From an uncultured Planctomycetaceae bacterium (GTDB lineage Bacteria; Planctomycetota; Planctomycetia; Planctomycetales; Planctomycetaceae), in contig CAJWGB010000025.1 of NCBI GenBank assembly GCA_913031625.1, positions 1 to 37,299 on the forward strand: a DNA stretch of 37,299 nt, written 5' to 3'. Below are positions 1 to 10,100 of this stretch, one piece after another. Both the position numbers and the translations under genes were made by a program. Below the pieces are notes generated by a model that worked only from the letters and a program-made list of their open reading frames with translations, ran no database searches and had not been told where the DNA came from. The stretch's first letter is position 1; each line of letters begins with the position of its first letter.

Positions 1-763
1 CGTAGACGGCGTGCTTATGAATCACTCCGGGTTGCTTGTCTTTAAAGTGGGCAATCGCTTCCGGCTTCGCCTCAATCGGAGTATGCACCGTGTGGTACCA
101 CAAACTCACAAAGAAGGGGTGTTCCTTCTGCTCGTTGATCAGTCGGATTGCGTGGTCGGTCAGTTTGTCTGTCAGATAGTCGCCCGGCTTTCCTGTGCCC
201 ACGGGGACGTATCGCAATTCCGGGTCGGACTTCGACCAGACTCCGCGATACGGATAGAAAAATGTACTGGGAGCGCCCCAGTACGTTCCGCCGATGTTGA
301 TGTCGAAGCCCTGAGTCTCTGGATAGTGCGCCGCCCGTCCAAGATGCCATTTACCAATATGAGCCGTGAAATAACTCTGCTGTTTAAAGAGTTCCGCAAT
401 GGTGACCTCAGTACGCGGAAGATCGGGATTGGCAACAGCGTTCAATAGCCTGCGATTCTTTGGCCCGCCAGCACGGGCTCCTTCGTGCCAGATCGTCATG
501 TCCAGACGAGCCGGGTGTTTGCCGGTCATGATGGCTGCTCGCGTTGGCGAACAGACAGGTGAGGCCGCGTACGCCTGCGTAAAGCGAAGCGACGTCCTGG
601 CGAACTGATCGATCCTGGGAGTCTCGTAGAAATCGCTCCCCTGGATTCCGGCGTCGCGCCATCCCCAGTCGTCGACAAGAATGAACAGAACGTTAGGCGT
701 ATTCGCGAGTGTGATCTGCTGAAAAGTGCAGATCAAAAACAGCGTCAGAGGTAGAAGTCGCAT
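1..763 (-). CDS. Secreted sulfatase (arylsulfatase family), N-terminal part, cut by window edge
   Basis: Reading frame open from an ATG at 763 to the left edge, about 254 residues, so the C-terminal part lies outside the window. The N-terminus MRLLPLTLFLICTFQQITLA is a signal peptide. It is followed by NVLFILVDDWGWRD, the metal-binding Asp-Asp segment of alkaline-phosphatase-fold sulfatases, and by CSPTR at residues 71-75, the C-x-P-x-R signature in which Cys71 is converted to formylglycine. GKWHLG near residue 135 is the second sulfatase signature. The family hydrolyses sulfate esters, often on algal polysaccharides; the substrate cannot be told here. It lies 45 bp downstream of the esterase gene on the same strand, so the two may be cotranscribed. 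The maturing enzyme is not obvious nearby: the SUMF1-domain protein at 33.4-34.4 kb lacks the catalytic cysteine pair. Confidence 0.93.
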   Translation of the reverse strand, partial: MRLLPLTLFLICTFQQITLANTPNVLFILVDDWGWRDAGIQGSDFYETPRIDQFARTSLRFTQAYAASPVCSPTRAAIMTGKHPARLDMTIWHEGARAGGPKNRRLLNAVANPDLPRTEVTIAELFKQQSYFTAHIGKWHLGRAAHYPETQGFDINIGGTYWGAPSTFFYPYRGVWSKSDPELRYVPVGTGKPGDYLTDKLTDHAIRLINEQKEHPFFVSLWYHTVHTPIEAKPEAIAHFKDKQPGVIHKHAVY

Positions 764-808
764 GGGATCTCTTCGAAAGAAGCCCTCAGGCCTGGACAGG
801 AGAGAGGC

Positions 809-2626
809 TCAGAACCAGTTTTTCTGGTACGAGTAAATGATGAAGTACTTGATGTAATCAATTGTTGGTTGATGGCTCCAGGCCTCGAGTTCGTGTCGCA
901 GGTCATCCGGTGACGGAACCAGTTCCGTGCTGTTCATCCGGATTTGTGTCGACTCGGCGTCGGCATCAAAGGTAATGAATTGCTCTTTGTCTGCCGTCCA
1001 TGCCTGCCAATCAACCGGCATGTCGGCCCCCCTGCGAATCACACCGTCGGACGAATGCAGAAACGCACTCAGATAAGCTGTCATTGCTCGTGCGAGCGAT
1101 TTTCTACCCCCATAATTCCTGTCATTCCATCGCTGTTTTTGCCAGCGCACCCACTTCGGTGGCTCCACGTTCATCCAGTCAAAGAAGAAAGGCAATTCGA
1201 AACTGTGAGAGGCTCCCAGGAAGAACCGATGAGCTTCCTGTTCAGGATACTTCAGATCGTAATTGCCCGAGCCGTAATCGAACCGAAAGACATAGACAGG
1301 AGACGCCGGATGCGAACGAACCATGGCCCGTGCCGGATTCTGAGCTCCGTAACAGGTGAACAGTCCGGTAGTAATGCGGTTAATGAAGTTCCAGCCTGTC
1401 TTGAATTCCGCAACGGAATCGAACCTGACGCGTGACTGCCCAGCCAGGCTGTCCTCGATGGCCTTGTCGAGTGACACGTCGCCCTGCATCGCATTGTCGA
1501 ACGCCGACTTGAAATGGCCATGATGAAAGTACTTATTCTCGTCGTGGTCCGTGCCGATCATGACAGGCTTGGGAAACCAGTTTCCCGGGCCGAAATCCAC
1601 GTCCTTCGACACAACGTGTCCATCCGCGAATCCGTAGACAAATTCAGGCTTCCCTTTTCGGCGGTACTTTGCAGGTATGTTCGGCTGGTCGAAGTCGCCC
1701 CAGTCCATCGATCCTTTACCGTCTGGGCGTCGATAGCCGCGATTGAGTTGTGCCGGTGTTCGACTCCTTAGAAACCCTGCAATGTCACGAGCACTCATGC
1801 CGTCCAGTTTTGTTCGAGCGACATCGTGAGTCTTGGCCAGCCCGGCATCTACGAGCATGTTAATCGTCGCCAGCCGGCTGGCTTTGTCGCCTCGAGAGTG
1901 CGGAGCGGCGAATGGGTAGGCACTCGCCAGGAAGGCTTTGTGGAAGTAGGGTTCGGCCAGCTTTGAATGCAGCAGAAAGGCAACGCTTGAGGCGCCTGAC
2001 GACTCGCCGGACAGCGTCACGTTCTTTCGGTCACCACCGAAGCCCTCAATGTTCTTTTGAACCCACTTGAGAGCATGGACGATGTCAAGCAATCCGAAAT
2101 TTCCGGAGTCGTTCAATTCGTCTCCAGGCCGCCCGGTTCGAAGCGAAGGATGAGTGAACCAGCCCAGCGCCCCGATTCGATAATTCATCGTCACCACGAC
2201 GCAGTTTGCATTCCTCGCAACGGTATGCATGACATTGGCCATCCCGTCATACGCCATATTGCCTCCACCGTGCACATCAACAAGCACGGGCAGCAGTCGA
2301 GCATTTGTCTGCGGTCTCCAGACATTCAGATACAACCGATCTTCAACACCGCCTCGCTCTCGGCTTCGACGGGCAGGAGCATCGCACAGACGAATCCCGT
2401 CCCACGCTTTAGGCTCTTCGGGAGCTTTCCACCGAAGGGGGCCGAATGGCGGACGACCGTAGGGAATCCCCAACCAGGCCCAGGCATGGTCGTCGATCGC
2501 TGTCCCACGAACTGCACCGGACGTGGTCTGGACGACCAACTCATTCGCGGCGAAGTCAGTCGCTCCGACATCCTGACAGAAGACAGGCAGAATGGACGAC
2601 GCAAGCAAGCAAGCTGTCTTCAACAT
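809..2626 (-). CDS. Secreted type B carboxylesterase
   Basis: A protein of 605 residues from the ATG at 2626. This start is chosen over an upstream one at 2752 because a GAGG-type ribosome site sits 6 bases before it and it begins a signal peptide (MLKTACLLASSILPVFC). The alpha/beta hydrolase fold of the carboxylesterase/cholinesterase family is clear: LGIPYGRPP near residue 52, EDRLYLNVW (family signature EDCLYLNV) near 95, the HGGG oxyanion hole at 119-122, and nucleophile Ser209 in GESSGAS. The acidic residue is probably in GTDHDENKYF, and the catalytic His in GASHSFELPFFF. It hydrolyses carboxylic esters, probably in the periplasm; the substrate is unknown. The sulfatase gene follows 45 bp downstream and a metalloprotease-like gene precedes it, which suggests a secreted hydrolase operon. 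Confidence 0.93.
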   Translation of the reverse strand: MLKTACLLASSILPVFCQDVGATDFAANELVVQTTSGAVRGTAIDDHAWAWLGIPYGRPPFGPLRWKAPEEPKAWDGIRLCDAPARRSRERGGVEDRLYLNVWRPQTNARLLPVLVDVHGGGNMAYDGMANVMHTVARNANCVVVTMNYRIGALGWFTHPSLRTGRPGDELNDSGNFGLLDIVHALKWVQKNIEGFGGDRKNVTLSGESSGASSVAFLLHSKLAEPYFHKAFLASAYPFAAPHSRGDKASRLATINMLVDAGLAKTHDVARTKLDGMSARDIAGFLRSRTPAQLNRGYRRPDGKGSMDWGDFDQPNIPAKYRRKGKPEFVYGFADGHVVSKDVDFGPGNWFPKPVMIGTDHDENKYFHHGHFKSAFDNAMQGDVSLDKAIEDSLAGQSRVRFDSVAEFKTGWNFINRITTGLFTCYGAQNPARAMVRSHPASPVYVFRFDYGSGNYDLKYPEQEAHRFFLGASHSFELPFFFDWMNVEPPKWVRWQKQRWNDRNYGGRKSLARAMTAYLSAFLHSSDGVIRRGADMPVDWQAWTADKEQFITFDADAESTQIRMNSTELVPSPDDLRHELEAWSHQPTIDYIKYFIIYSYQKNWF

Positions 2627-2815
2627 TGATACCTCAGGATGTAATAACAAAGGGGCCTGGCTCTTCAGGGCCGAAAATGATGCAGGCTCGGTTCCGGGCA
2701 GCCATGCGACTTCCGGGTGAACTTCAAAGCCCGTCGCTCCCCGCCCATTCATGTCTTCCCATCTTACAGACTCGTTCGACCGCTGGTGACTGGTGAACCT
2801 CAGAGCCTTACTATC

Positions 2816-3919
2816 TCATTCGCTAAGCCCAACGTCGAACTGTTCCCGGAACCCGGGAGGTACTTCACTGCAGTAGGCAGGGGCGAGCGGAGCGAGGGCC
2901 GGCGTCTTCGTTTGAACTTCAGAGTGCTCGCTGTGGCATTCGTCGGTCATCACACCGAAGCGAACGACGTGTTTGCCGTACAGCGGGTCGTAGTAGTGTC
3001 CGTGTTCTTTGTAGTCAGGATTCCATACCCGATCGCCGCTTTGATTCAGGTGGTAGAGAAATGGTGACTGATGCAGGCGTTCCCTGTGCCAGCGTCCCTC
3101 TATGCCTGACGGGATCTCGGTGCCTTTCCCATACAGCATGAGCCCTCCTTCCCCACGAACTTCGAATTGCGGATGGATCTCGCCGTATTCATGACTCACG
3201 TTTATCAGCTTATGACCCAGCTCATGGGCGATCGTTCGCCCGTGTCGTCCTGACTGTTTGCACAGGGTTATGACGCCTCTGATTCGTTGTGGGATCCGCG
3301 ACTCAAACAGATAGGCGGGGAGTGAAAGTCCACCGGTGGGAATCGACTTGATCATCGGCTGCTGCGAGTCGGTGCGATCGAAGTATGCCATCCGGACCTC
3401 GTTGAGGTACAGCAGGTAGATTGTCCGGTGATTCTCGGGAGCCCGCTCAATGATGCGTTCGAAGATGTGTCTGGCACGTTTGGTCAAAGTCCATTTCGCT
3501 TTTCGATAGCCGAGATAAGCATTCAGGTCGAGTGGAGCCGGGATTCCGGTGACAGCATTGGCCTGCACTTCCAGCCACGATTCAGGGACCTGAACGCGGC
3601 GGACGAACTCCAGCTTCAGATTAATGCCGGCCCGAGCGAAGATTCTGCGCGCTTCCACGAATGACGCGACCAGATTGGCGTGTGCCGTGGCATAACCGTG
3701 TGGCTGATCGGCTGTTTCAGCCAGATAGACTGCGACGTTAACGGTTGGCAGCCTGGGGATCAGGCTGACGTTGATATCCGCGGGGCGGATGGAATCAAGA
3801 GACGTTATCTTTACCTGCTGACCGGGGGAGCCTCGATCCTCATCAGCGGTCAGCTCCGGGATCTGGAGTGACCATGATACGGCACACAGGCACAGGAATC
3901 GGATGACGATTTGACGCAT
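2816..3919 (-). CDS. Secreted HExxH metalloprotease-like protein of unknown family
   Basis: A protein of 367 residues starting at the ATG at 3919, where a signal peptide begins (MRQIVIRFLCLCAVSWSLQI). The open frame extends further upstream to 4093, but that part has no leader character. The only recognisable motif is HELGH at residues 232-236, a zinc-protease HExxH. A further His at 243 and the turn-like GGLMLYG about 15 residues later resemble the third ligand and Met-turn region of metzincin-like peptidases, but the spacing (HExxHx6H) does not match a named family exactly. The middle part (residues 60-220) has no recognised domain. The gene is divergent from the subtilase gene, with 216 bp between the starts, and is followed by the esterase gene. 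Peptidase function is inferred from the motif alone. Confidence 0.75.
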   Translation of the reverse strand: MRQIVIRFLCLCAVSWSLQIPELTADEDRGSPGQQVKITSLDSIRPADINVSLIPRLPTVNVAVYLAETADQPHGYATAHANLVASFVEARRIFARAGINLKLEFVRRVQVPESWLEVQANAVTGIPAPLDLNAYLGYRKAKWTLTKRARHIFERIIERAPENHRTIYLLYLNEVRMAYFDRTDSQQPMIKSIPTGGLSLPAYLFESRIPQRIRGVITLCKQSGRHGRTIAHELGHKLINVSHEYGEIHPQFEVRGEGGLMLYGKGTEIPSGIEGRWHRERLHQSPFLYHLNQSGDRVWNPDYKEHGHYYDPLYGKHVVRFGVMTDECHSEHSEVQTKTPALAPLAPAYCSEVPPGFREQFDVGLSE

Positions 3920-4135
3920 AATAGAGGTCTCACCGCAAAGGAGTTGTTGCTGCACGTCTGCGACCTGCAGCATCGGTTTCGGAACTGAATCCGGAATGGC
4001 CTGCACGAAGCCTAGCTCTGATGCACGCCCTCGCCAACCGCCTGCCGTCTGACCGTTGGGAATCGGCAATCTGACGCGATAGGATGCGAGCATGACTTCT
4101 CCCGCCTGAAGCAGAGCGTTAACGAGGGTTATCGT

Positions 4136-5677
4136 ATGAAGTATCTTTCTGTTGTGTTGCTCTTTATTTCCGCGTTTCAGGATCTGGTTTCAGCGGACGA
4201 GCCTCAGGTTCTTCAGACGGAAACGCTTGCCGACGGTGATGTGTGGGTTGATCCGGCTATCACTGAATTTCGCGGTTCGCGGTTCCGAGCTGCGGTTTGG
4301 TTTCAAGACCAGTTTCTGGGAGACGGAGAGGCATACGCCCGTCGGGCGAAGGAGTTCACAGGAACGGGCAGACGTGAACTTCGTAAGCTGGTCCAGCGAA
4401 CTCTCCGGCAGCTGAGTACAGCGTCTCGCAAAGTTGCTGGCCCCAGCCTCGACGCCCTTCTCGCGGCAAAGAAGATTTCGAATCTTGAATACCACTGGAT
4501 CGTCAATGGTTTTACGTGTGAGGTCAGTGGCGAGCACATCGAGGAACTGAAGGCTGTTCCCCAGGTCCGGATGATCTACTTCGCGGGCCTGCCCGCGCGG
4601 GTTCGGGGCACACCGACGTCAGGTCAGGTTGAACCACTTGCTCGACACGGTGAGAAGTTTGATCCTGACCAATATGAAACCCCGTGGTACATCGAGGCTC
4701 TGGGAGCAGACCGTGTCTGGAAGGAACACAAAGTAACGGGTCAGGGGGTCCTGAATGTTGTGCATGATGGTGGGTTCGTGCTGTCGCCAAACATTATTGT
4801 GAATCGCTATCAAAACCCCAATGAGCTGGCGAATGAAAAGGATGATTCCGGAAACGGCCTGATCGACGATCTGCACGGATATGATTTCGTGCTCAATCGC
4901 CCGAATCTGAACCGAGTTGGGGCTCGCACGCGATACAACGCCCGGTTGCTGCACGGTCATCAGTGTGTTGCGATCATCTGCGGGCGAGGCACAGAACGAA
5001 GCCCCAATCGATTTGGCATTGCTCCGGAATCGAAATGGGCGGGCGTTCTGGCGACGCAGCGGATCGAGGCGGCTGTCGAGTGGGCCATTGAACAGGGGGC
5101 CGACACGTACAGCATGAGTTTCTCAATCCCCAATCTGCGCGAATACCGTTCGCACTGGCGAAAGCTGATGGAGCATGGAGCCTTCTGCGGCGTTCACTTT
5201 GTCTCCGGGGCCGGCAACTTTGCGTCGCCAGGGCGGCAGTTCGCTCCTGTTCCCGTGCAGATGCGCACTCCGGAAGACATACCGAATGTGGTCTTTGCTG
5301 CCGCCGGTGTGAAGCAGGACCTCAGCAGAACACCCTTTTCGAGTCAGGGGCCCGTTCAGTGGAAGACGGCTCATTACACGGACGGCCGCGTCGACAAGCC
5401 GGAAGTGTGTGCCTTCAACTTTCAGCTGCCTCTGCTGATGCCCAACGGCAAAGTGACTAACCGCGCCGCCAGTGGCAACTCATTCGCCGGGCCGATGTTT
5501 TGTGGAGCAATCGCACTTGTGCTTTCCGCTAATCCTGATCTGAACCCGTGGGAAGTGCGTGAGATCATGATTGACACCGCGCGAGATGCTGGACCGAAAG
5601 GGTATGACTTCCAGACGGGACACGGCCTGATCGATGTTCATGCGGCAGTGACGGAGGCGTTAAAACGCAAACGTTAG
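4136..5677 (+). CDS. Secreted subtilisin-like (S8) serine protease with atypical motifs
   Basis: A protein of 513 residues. GAGGG lies 7 bases before the ATG, and a signal peptide (MKYLSVVLLFISAFQDLVSA) starts it. Residues 40-150 form a propeptide-like region and the S8 domain covers roughly 185-510. The likely triad is Asp211 in VVHDGG, His273 in LLHGHQC and Ser449 in GNSFAGPM, with oxyanion Asn361 in SGAGNFAS. Each block departs from the consensus: DGG instead of D(T/S)G, HGHQ instead of HGTH, and GNSFAGP instead of GTSMAxP. The fold still looks intact, with SANPDLNPWEVREIM and GHGLIDVHAAV at the expected places. It is divergent from the metalloprotease-like gene and ends 25 bp from the convergent DUF1501 gene. 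Active protease is likely but not proven. Confidence 0.88.
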   Translation: MKYLSVVLLFISAFQDLVSADEPQVLQTETLADGDVWVDPAITEFRGSRFRAAVWFQDQFLGDGEAYARRAKEFTGTGRRELRKLVQRTLRQLSTASRKVAGPSLDALLAAKKISNLEYHWIVNGFTCEVSGEHIEELKAVPQVRMIYFAGLPARVRGTPTSGQVEPLARHGEKFDPDQYETPWYIEALGADRVWKEHKVTGQGVLNVVHDGGFVLSPNIIVNRYQNPNELANEKDDSGNGLIDDLHGYDFVLNRPNLNRVGARTRYNARLLHGHQCVAIICGRGTERSPNRFGIAPESKWAGVLATQRIEAAVEWAIEQGADTYSMSFSIPNLREYRSHWRKLMEHGAFCGVHFVSGAGNFASPGRQFAPVPVQMRTPEDIPNVVFAAAGVKQDLSRTPFSSQGPVQWKTAHYTDGRVDKPEVCAFNFQLPLLMPNGKVTNRAASGNSFAGPMFCGAIALVLSANPDLNPWEVREIMIDTARDAGPKGYDFQTGHGLIDVHAAVTEALKRKR

Positions 5678-5702
5678 AAGGCTGGTTTCGAGGAGGCCCA
5701 AC

Positions 5703-7124
5703 TTACGCCAGAATGTCCTCCACGACTTCGCCATGCACATCTGTCAGGCGATAGCGTCGGCCCTGATACTTGTATGTCAGCTGCTCATGATCAACACCGA
5801 GGCAGTGGAGCATCGTGGCGTGCAGGTCGTAGACATGCATTGGATTTTCGACGACATCGAATGAAAAGTCGTCCGTCCGGCCATATGTGATTCCTGGTTT
5901 GATGCCTCCACCTGCCATCCAAATGCTGAAGCACCGAGGATGGTGGTCGCGTCCGTAGCGGTCCATGTTGAGGCCTCCCTGAGCATACACGGTGCGACCG
6001 AATTCGCCGCCCCAGATGATCAGGGTGTCATCGAGCATTCCGCGTTGTTTCAGGTCCGTAATCAGAGCGGCGGACGGCTGATCCACGTCACCACACTGCG
6101 CCGGCAGATCGCGCGGCAGATCTCCGTGTTGATCCCAGCCGCGGTGGTAGAGCTGAATGAACCGCACACCCTGCTCCGCCAGTCTTCGGGCCAGCAGACA
6201 GTTGGCAGCGTAAGTTCCCGGAGTTCTCGCATCCTCTCCATACATTTCAAACGTGTGTTCCGGTTCGCTGGACGTATCCATCAGGTCCGGAACAGAAGCC
6301 TGCATCCGAAACGCCAGCTCTGCCTGCCTGATTCGCGTGATGGTCTCCGGGTCTCCGACCTGTTCGAAGTGCTTTCTGTTGAGCGCATTGCTGAGGTTGA
6401 GGATGTCACGCCGCTGAGTGCGGCTGATTCCATCGGGATTCGTCAGGTACAGGACCGGGTCGCCCTGAGAACGGAACTTGACGCCCTGATGGGCCGATGG
6501 CAGGAAGCCACTGCCCCATAGCCGCCCATAGAGCGCCTGCGAGTCTCGCTTGCTGCTGCCTTCGGAGATCATCACCACATAGGCCGGCAGGTCTTCCGTC
6601 TCACTGCCGAGCCCGTAGCTGACCCATGCGCCCATGCTGGGGCGTCCTGCCTGCTGAAAGCCTGTTTGGAAGAAAGTGATCGCGGGGTCATGATTAATTG
6701 CCTGAGTCTGCATGCTGCGAACAATGCAGATGTCGTCGGCCACATTGGCAAGGTGCGGCAGGTTCTCACTGATTTCTGCTCCGCTGTCGCCATGCTTCTC
6801 AAACCTGTAGATCGAGCGGCACACCTGTTTCTTCTGCCCGGCCGTCATTCCTGTTTGACGCTGCCCTTTGAAGAACTCCGGCCCCAGGTCTTTGCCGTGG
6901 AGTTCATCCAGCTTTGGTTTGTGATCCAGCAGTTCAAACTGAGAGGGGGCTCCACTTTGGAAGAGGTAGATCACTCGCTTCGCGCGGCCGACTGCTGGTC
7001 CAGCGGCGCTGGCCATGTCTTTATCATTGAGCAGTGAAGCAAGTGCAACGGAACCGATGCCAGCGCTGGTACGCCCCAGCAGCTCGCGCCGAGTCTGCAT
7101 CAGATTCAGGTCTTGAATGTTCAT
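5703..7124 (-). CDS. DUF1501 family Tat-exported protein
   Basis: A DUF1501 protein, a planctomycete-abundant family with an alkaline-phosphatase/sulfatase-like fold. The N-terminus carries a twin-arginine leader (TRRELLGRTSAGIGSVALAS). Typical blocks are VIYLFQSGAPSQFELLDHKP, a central YVVMISEGSSKRDSQ, RFIQLYHRGWDQHGDLP and the C-terminal IWGGEFGRTVYAQG ... GRDHHPRCFSIWMAGGG. The ATG at 7124 (473 residues) is preferred because it puts the leader near the N-terminus. The longest form starts at 7169 and overlaps the upstream gene by 23 bases. No clear ribosome site precedes any candidate start, so translation is probably coupled to the upstream PSCyt gene. The DUF1549/DUF1553-DUF1501 pair is a standard planctomycete operon; its biochemical role is not established. 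Confidence 0.93.
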   Translation of the reverse strand: MNIQDLNLMQTRRELLGRTSAGIGSVALASLLNDKDMASAAGPAVGRAKRVIYLFQSGAPSQFELLDHKPKLDELHGKDLGPEFFKGQRQTGMTAGQKKQVCRSIYRFEKHGDSGAEISENLPHLANVADDICIVRSMQTQAINHDPAITFFQTGFQQAGRPSMGAWVSYGLGSETEDLPAYVVMISEGSSKRDSQALYGRLWGSGFLPSAHQGVKFRSQGDPVLYLTNPDGISRTQRRDILNLSNALNRKHFEQVGDPETITRIRQAELAFRMQASVPDLMDTSSEPEHTFEMYGEDARTPGTYAANCLLARRLAEQGVRFIQLYHRGWDQHGDLPRDLPAQCGDVDQPSAALITDLKQRGMLDDTLIIWGGEFGRTVYAQGGLNMDRYGRDHHPRCFSIWMAGGGIKPGITYGRTDDFSFDVVENPMHVYDLHATMLHCLGVDHEQLTYKYQGRRYRLTDVHGEVVEDILA

Positions 7125-7146
7125 CTGGTCGGTCGAATGAGTTGTG

Positions 7147-10100
7147 TTAGTTCCGTGTAATTGTTTCATCGAGATTCAGCAGCACCGTGGCGATGGTCGC
7201 GAATGAGGCGGCTTCGATGACATTAAGAGAATCGTCCGCGGGCGATTCACCGATCTGCATGAGCTTCTTTGCTTCTAACGGCCTGTCACTGTAGTGCTTT
7301 CGAGCGCGGGCAAGTACATTCTTCACGAGTGGCCGTTCTTCGTCAGTCATCCGACGTGACGTCGCCAGCCGAAAGATGAATGTGAGCCGTTCCTCGTCGC
7401 CTTGTCCGGCTTCCTTCATGGCCCGCTCGCCCAGCTTGCGAGCCGCTTCCACAAATGTGGGATCGTTCATTAAAACCAGGGCAGCCAGAGGTGTATTGGT
7501 CCGCGAGCGATGCAGCACACACGCTTCCCGGGATGGAGCGTCGAACATCTGCAGATTGGGAGGCGGTACGGAACGCTTCCAGAAGGTATACAGGCTGCGG
7601 CGATAGAGTTTGTCGCCGTGGTCCTGCTTCCATTTCGGGACGTTGCTGTAGACCACATCCTTCCACAGGCCCGGTGGTTGGTAAGGACGCACCGAAGGTC
7701 CGCCCAGGCGTTTCACAAGCAGGCCGCTGATCGCCAGCGCGTTGTCCCGAATCATTTCCGCCGGCAAACGAAAGCGCGCTCCTCGTGCAAGCAGCGAATT
7801 TTTCGGATCACGTTCGATTTGCTCCGGCGTCATCTTTGCTGACTGCTGATAGGTGGCCGACATGACAATCAGCTTCTGCAGCGCTTTTACGTCCCAACCG
7901 GACTGAATGAACTCGGTCGCCAGCCAGTCAAGCAGTTTCGGATGTGTTGGCTGCTGCCCCATACGGCCGAAATCGTTTGGTGATTCCACCAGACCGCGTC
8001 CGAAGTGATACTGCCAGATGCGGTTGGCGATTGACCGCCACGTCAACGGGTTGTTCGGATCAGTAATCCACTTCGCCAGAGCCGCTCGACGGTCACCTTC
8101 ACTGTGGTTTTCAGCCAGTGGGAGCTTCCAGTCACTGTTTGCCCTGAGTGGAATCACGCCCGGACTGACTTCGTCGAGTGGTTGCTGAATGTTGCCACGG
8201 TGCAGCACCTTGACGGTTCTGGGGACTCCCTGAGTTGGCATGAAGTTGCCCCGCCTGTTGAAGTGAGTCGCTGCGGCGTAGACGACACGTCCCTTCGGCA
8301 GCTTACCGATTTCGGCTGCGGCTTTGTCGCGGGCTTGCTCGAGGTGCTGCTTTCGCTGCATTCTCTCCGGTGTGTTGATGTGTTTGAGCAGCTCGTCCTG
8401 AGTATCCTGCAGCTTTTCCAACTTCACAAAGGCTTCCGGCTTCTCAGCCTGCGGCCAGATCCCGTCGGTGAGGTTTGATTTGCGCCATCGCACAGGAGCC
8501 TCAATGCTGTCGACTGCGTTGACGGGCTTTCCGTGGGCTACGTTTTTGCCGGTGCTGTCGAAGATCTGCAGTTCTGACAAAGCCAGCATGTAGTCGTTCT
8601 GACGTTCCGCAAGGACCGTTGCGGTGACACGCACAAAACGAACGGCGACAGGTGCGGCCGGCTTTGCCTCGACCGGTATCAGGCGTGGGTTTCGAAAGTC
8701 GGAGCCAGTGAAGTCCTGAATGACCTGAAGCTTGTCGCCTGCGTTGATCCGACCCTCAACTCTGAAGCGGACTGGGAACCCAAAGCCGGAATTGATACCG
8801 GCGAATTCATCGTGACACGCATTCAGAATGATGTGTGTGACTTCCACGGATTCACCAAGGTCGACCTCAACCCATTTGGCGATGTTGTTCTTCTTAACCA
8901 GGGCACTGTGGTAACCATACTCCGGACGTTTGTCCTTTGGATTCGTCTGGTCGGACAGTGTTTTGATTTCGGCGTTGAGCTGCTTCAACTCGTCTCCGCC
9001 TGCGTCAGCAATCTCTTTTTCCAGATTACGCAGTTTGTTGGCGGCGTCTGTTTGAGCTGCTGTGAGTTCACGGCGGCGTTGTTCAATTTTCGGATCGGTG
9101 TCGTAGACTCGTTCAGCGCGGTCCACTGCGGCAAATACGGACTGCAGACTGTAGTAGTGTTCCTGTGAGAATGGATCGAATTTATGGTTGTGACACCTTG
9201 CACACTGGATGGTCACGCTGCAAAAAGCATTAAGTGTATTCGTCACCATCTCGTCGCGATCGAGATTACGGGCCACGCGACCATCGATTTTGGATTCGGG
9301 CACCTCAACGTGTCCGATAAAGTCCCATGGCCCGGCGGCGACAAATCCCAGCCCCAGAATTCCGTCTGACGTGCCTGGGTAGATCACGTCGCCTGCGATC
9401 TGCTCCTGAACAAACTGTGTCCACGGTTTATCTTCATTGAATGATCGAATCACGTAGTCACGGTAGGGCCATGAGTTGGGACGCAACTTGTCTTTGTCAT
9501 AGCCGCACGTGTCGGCATACTTGACGACATCAAGCCAGTGTCGGGCCCAGCGCTCTCCGTACTGAGGGGCATCGAGCAGACGATCGATGAGCTTTGTCCA
9601 TGCGTTCGGGGCCTTGTCGTTGACAAAAGCTTCCACCTGAGCAGGAGTTGGCGGGAGGCCGGTGAGGTCGTAGGTGACTCGTCGGATCAGAGTGCGTCGG
9701 TCAGCGCGATCTGATGGCTGCATCCCCTTCTTCTGAAGACGATCCAGAACAAATCGGTCGATCGGAGAGGTCAGCCATGATGCTGTGTCCGTCTGCACGT
9801 CGGGAATTGGCGGATTCCGGATGGGCTGAAATGACCACCAATCGAAACTCGTGACAGCGGGCTGGCTGAGTGTGACGCTGGCTGGCCATTTCGCGCCGGC
9901 GGCAATCCAGTCATGGAGGACTTTGGCTTCAGCAGCTGTCAGTGGCGTTCCGTCCTTTGGCATCGACGGTGCTTCATTACCCTCTGACAGAACGACCTGC
10001 AGGAGTCCGCTTTCTTCAGGTGAGCCAGGACTGACCTGCCCACTGTCTGTCATCTGTTCGTGCGTCTCGAGCGAAAAGTCGCCCTTTCTGTCCTGAGTGT

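Noticed and set aside
11-448. Plus-strand 145-residue open frame at the left edge
   Set aside because: It is the antisense shadow of the sulfatase, which has a full signal peptide and CSPTR motif on the minus strand.
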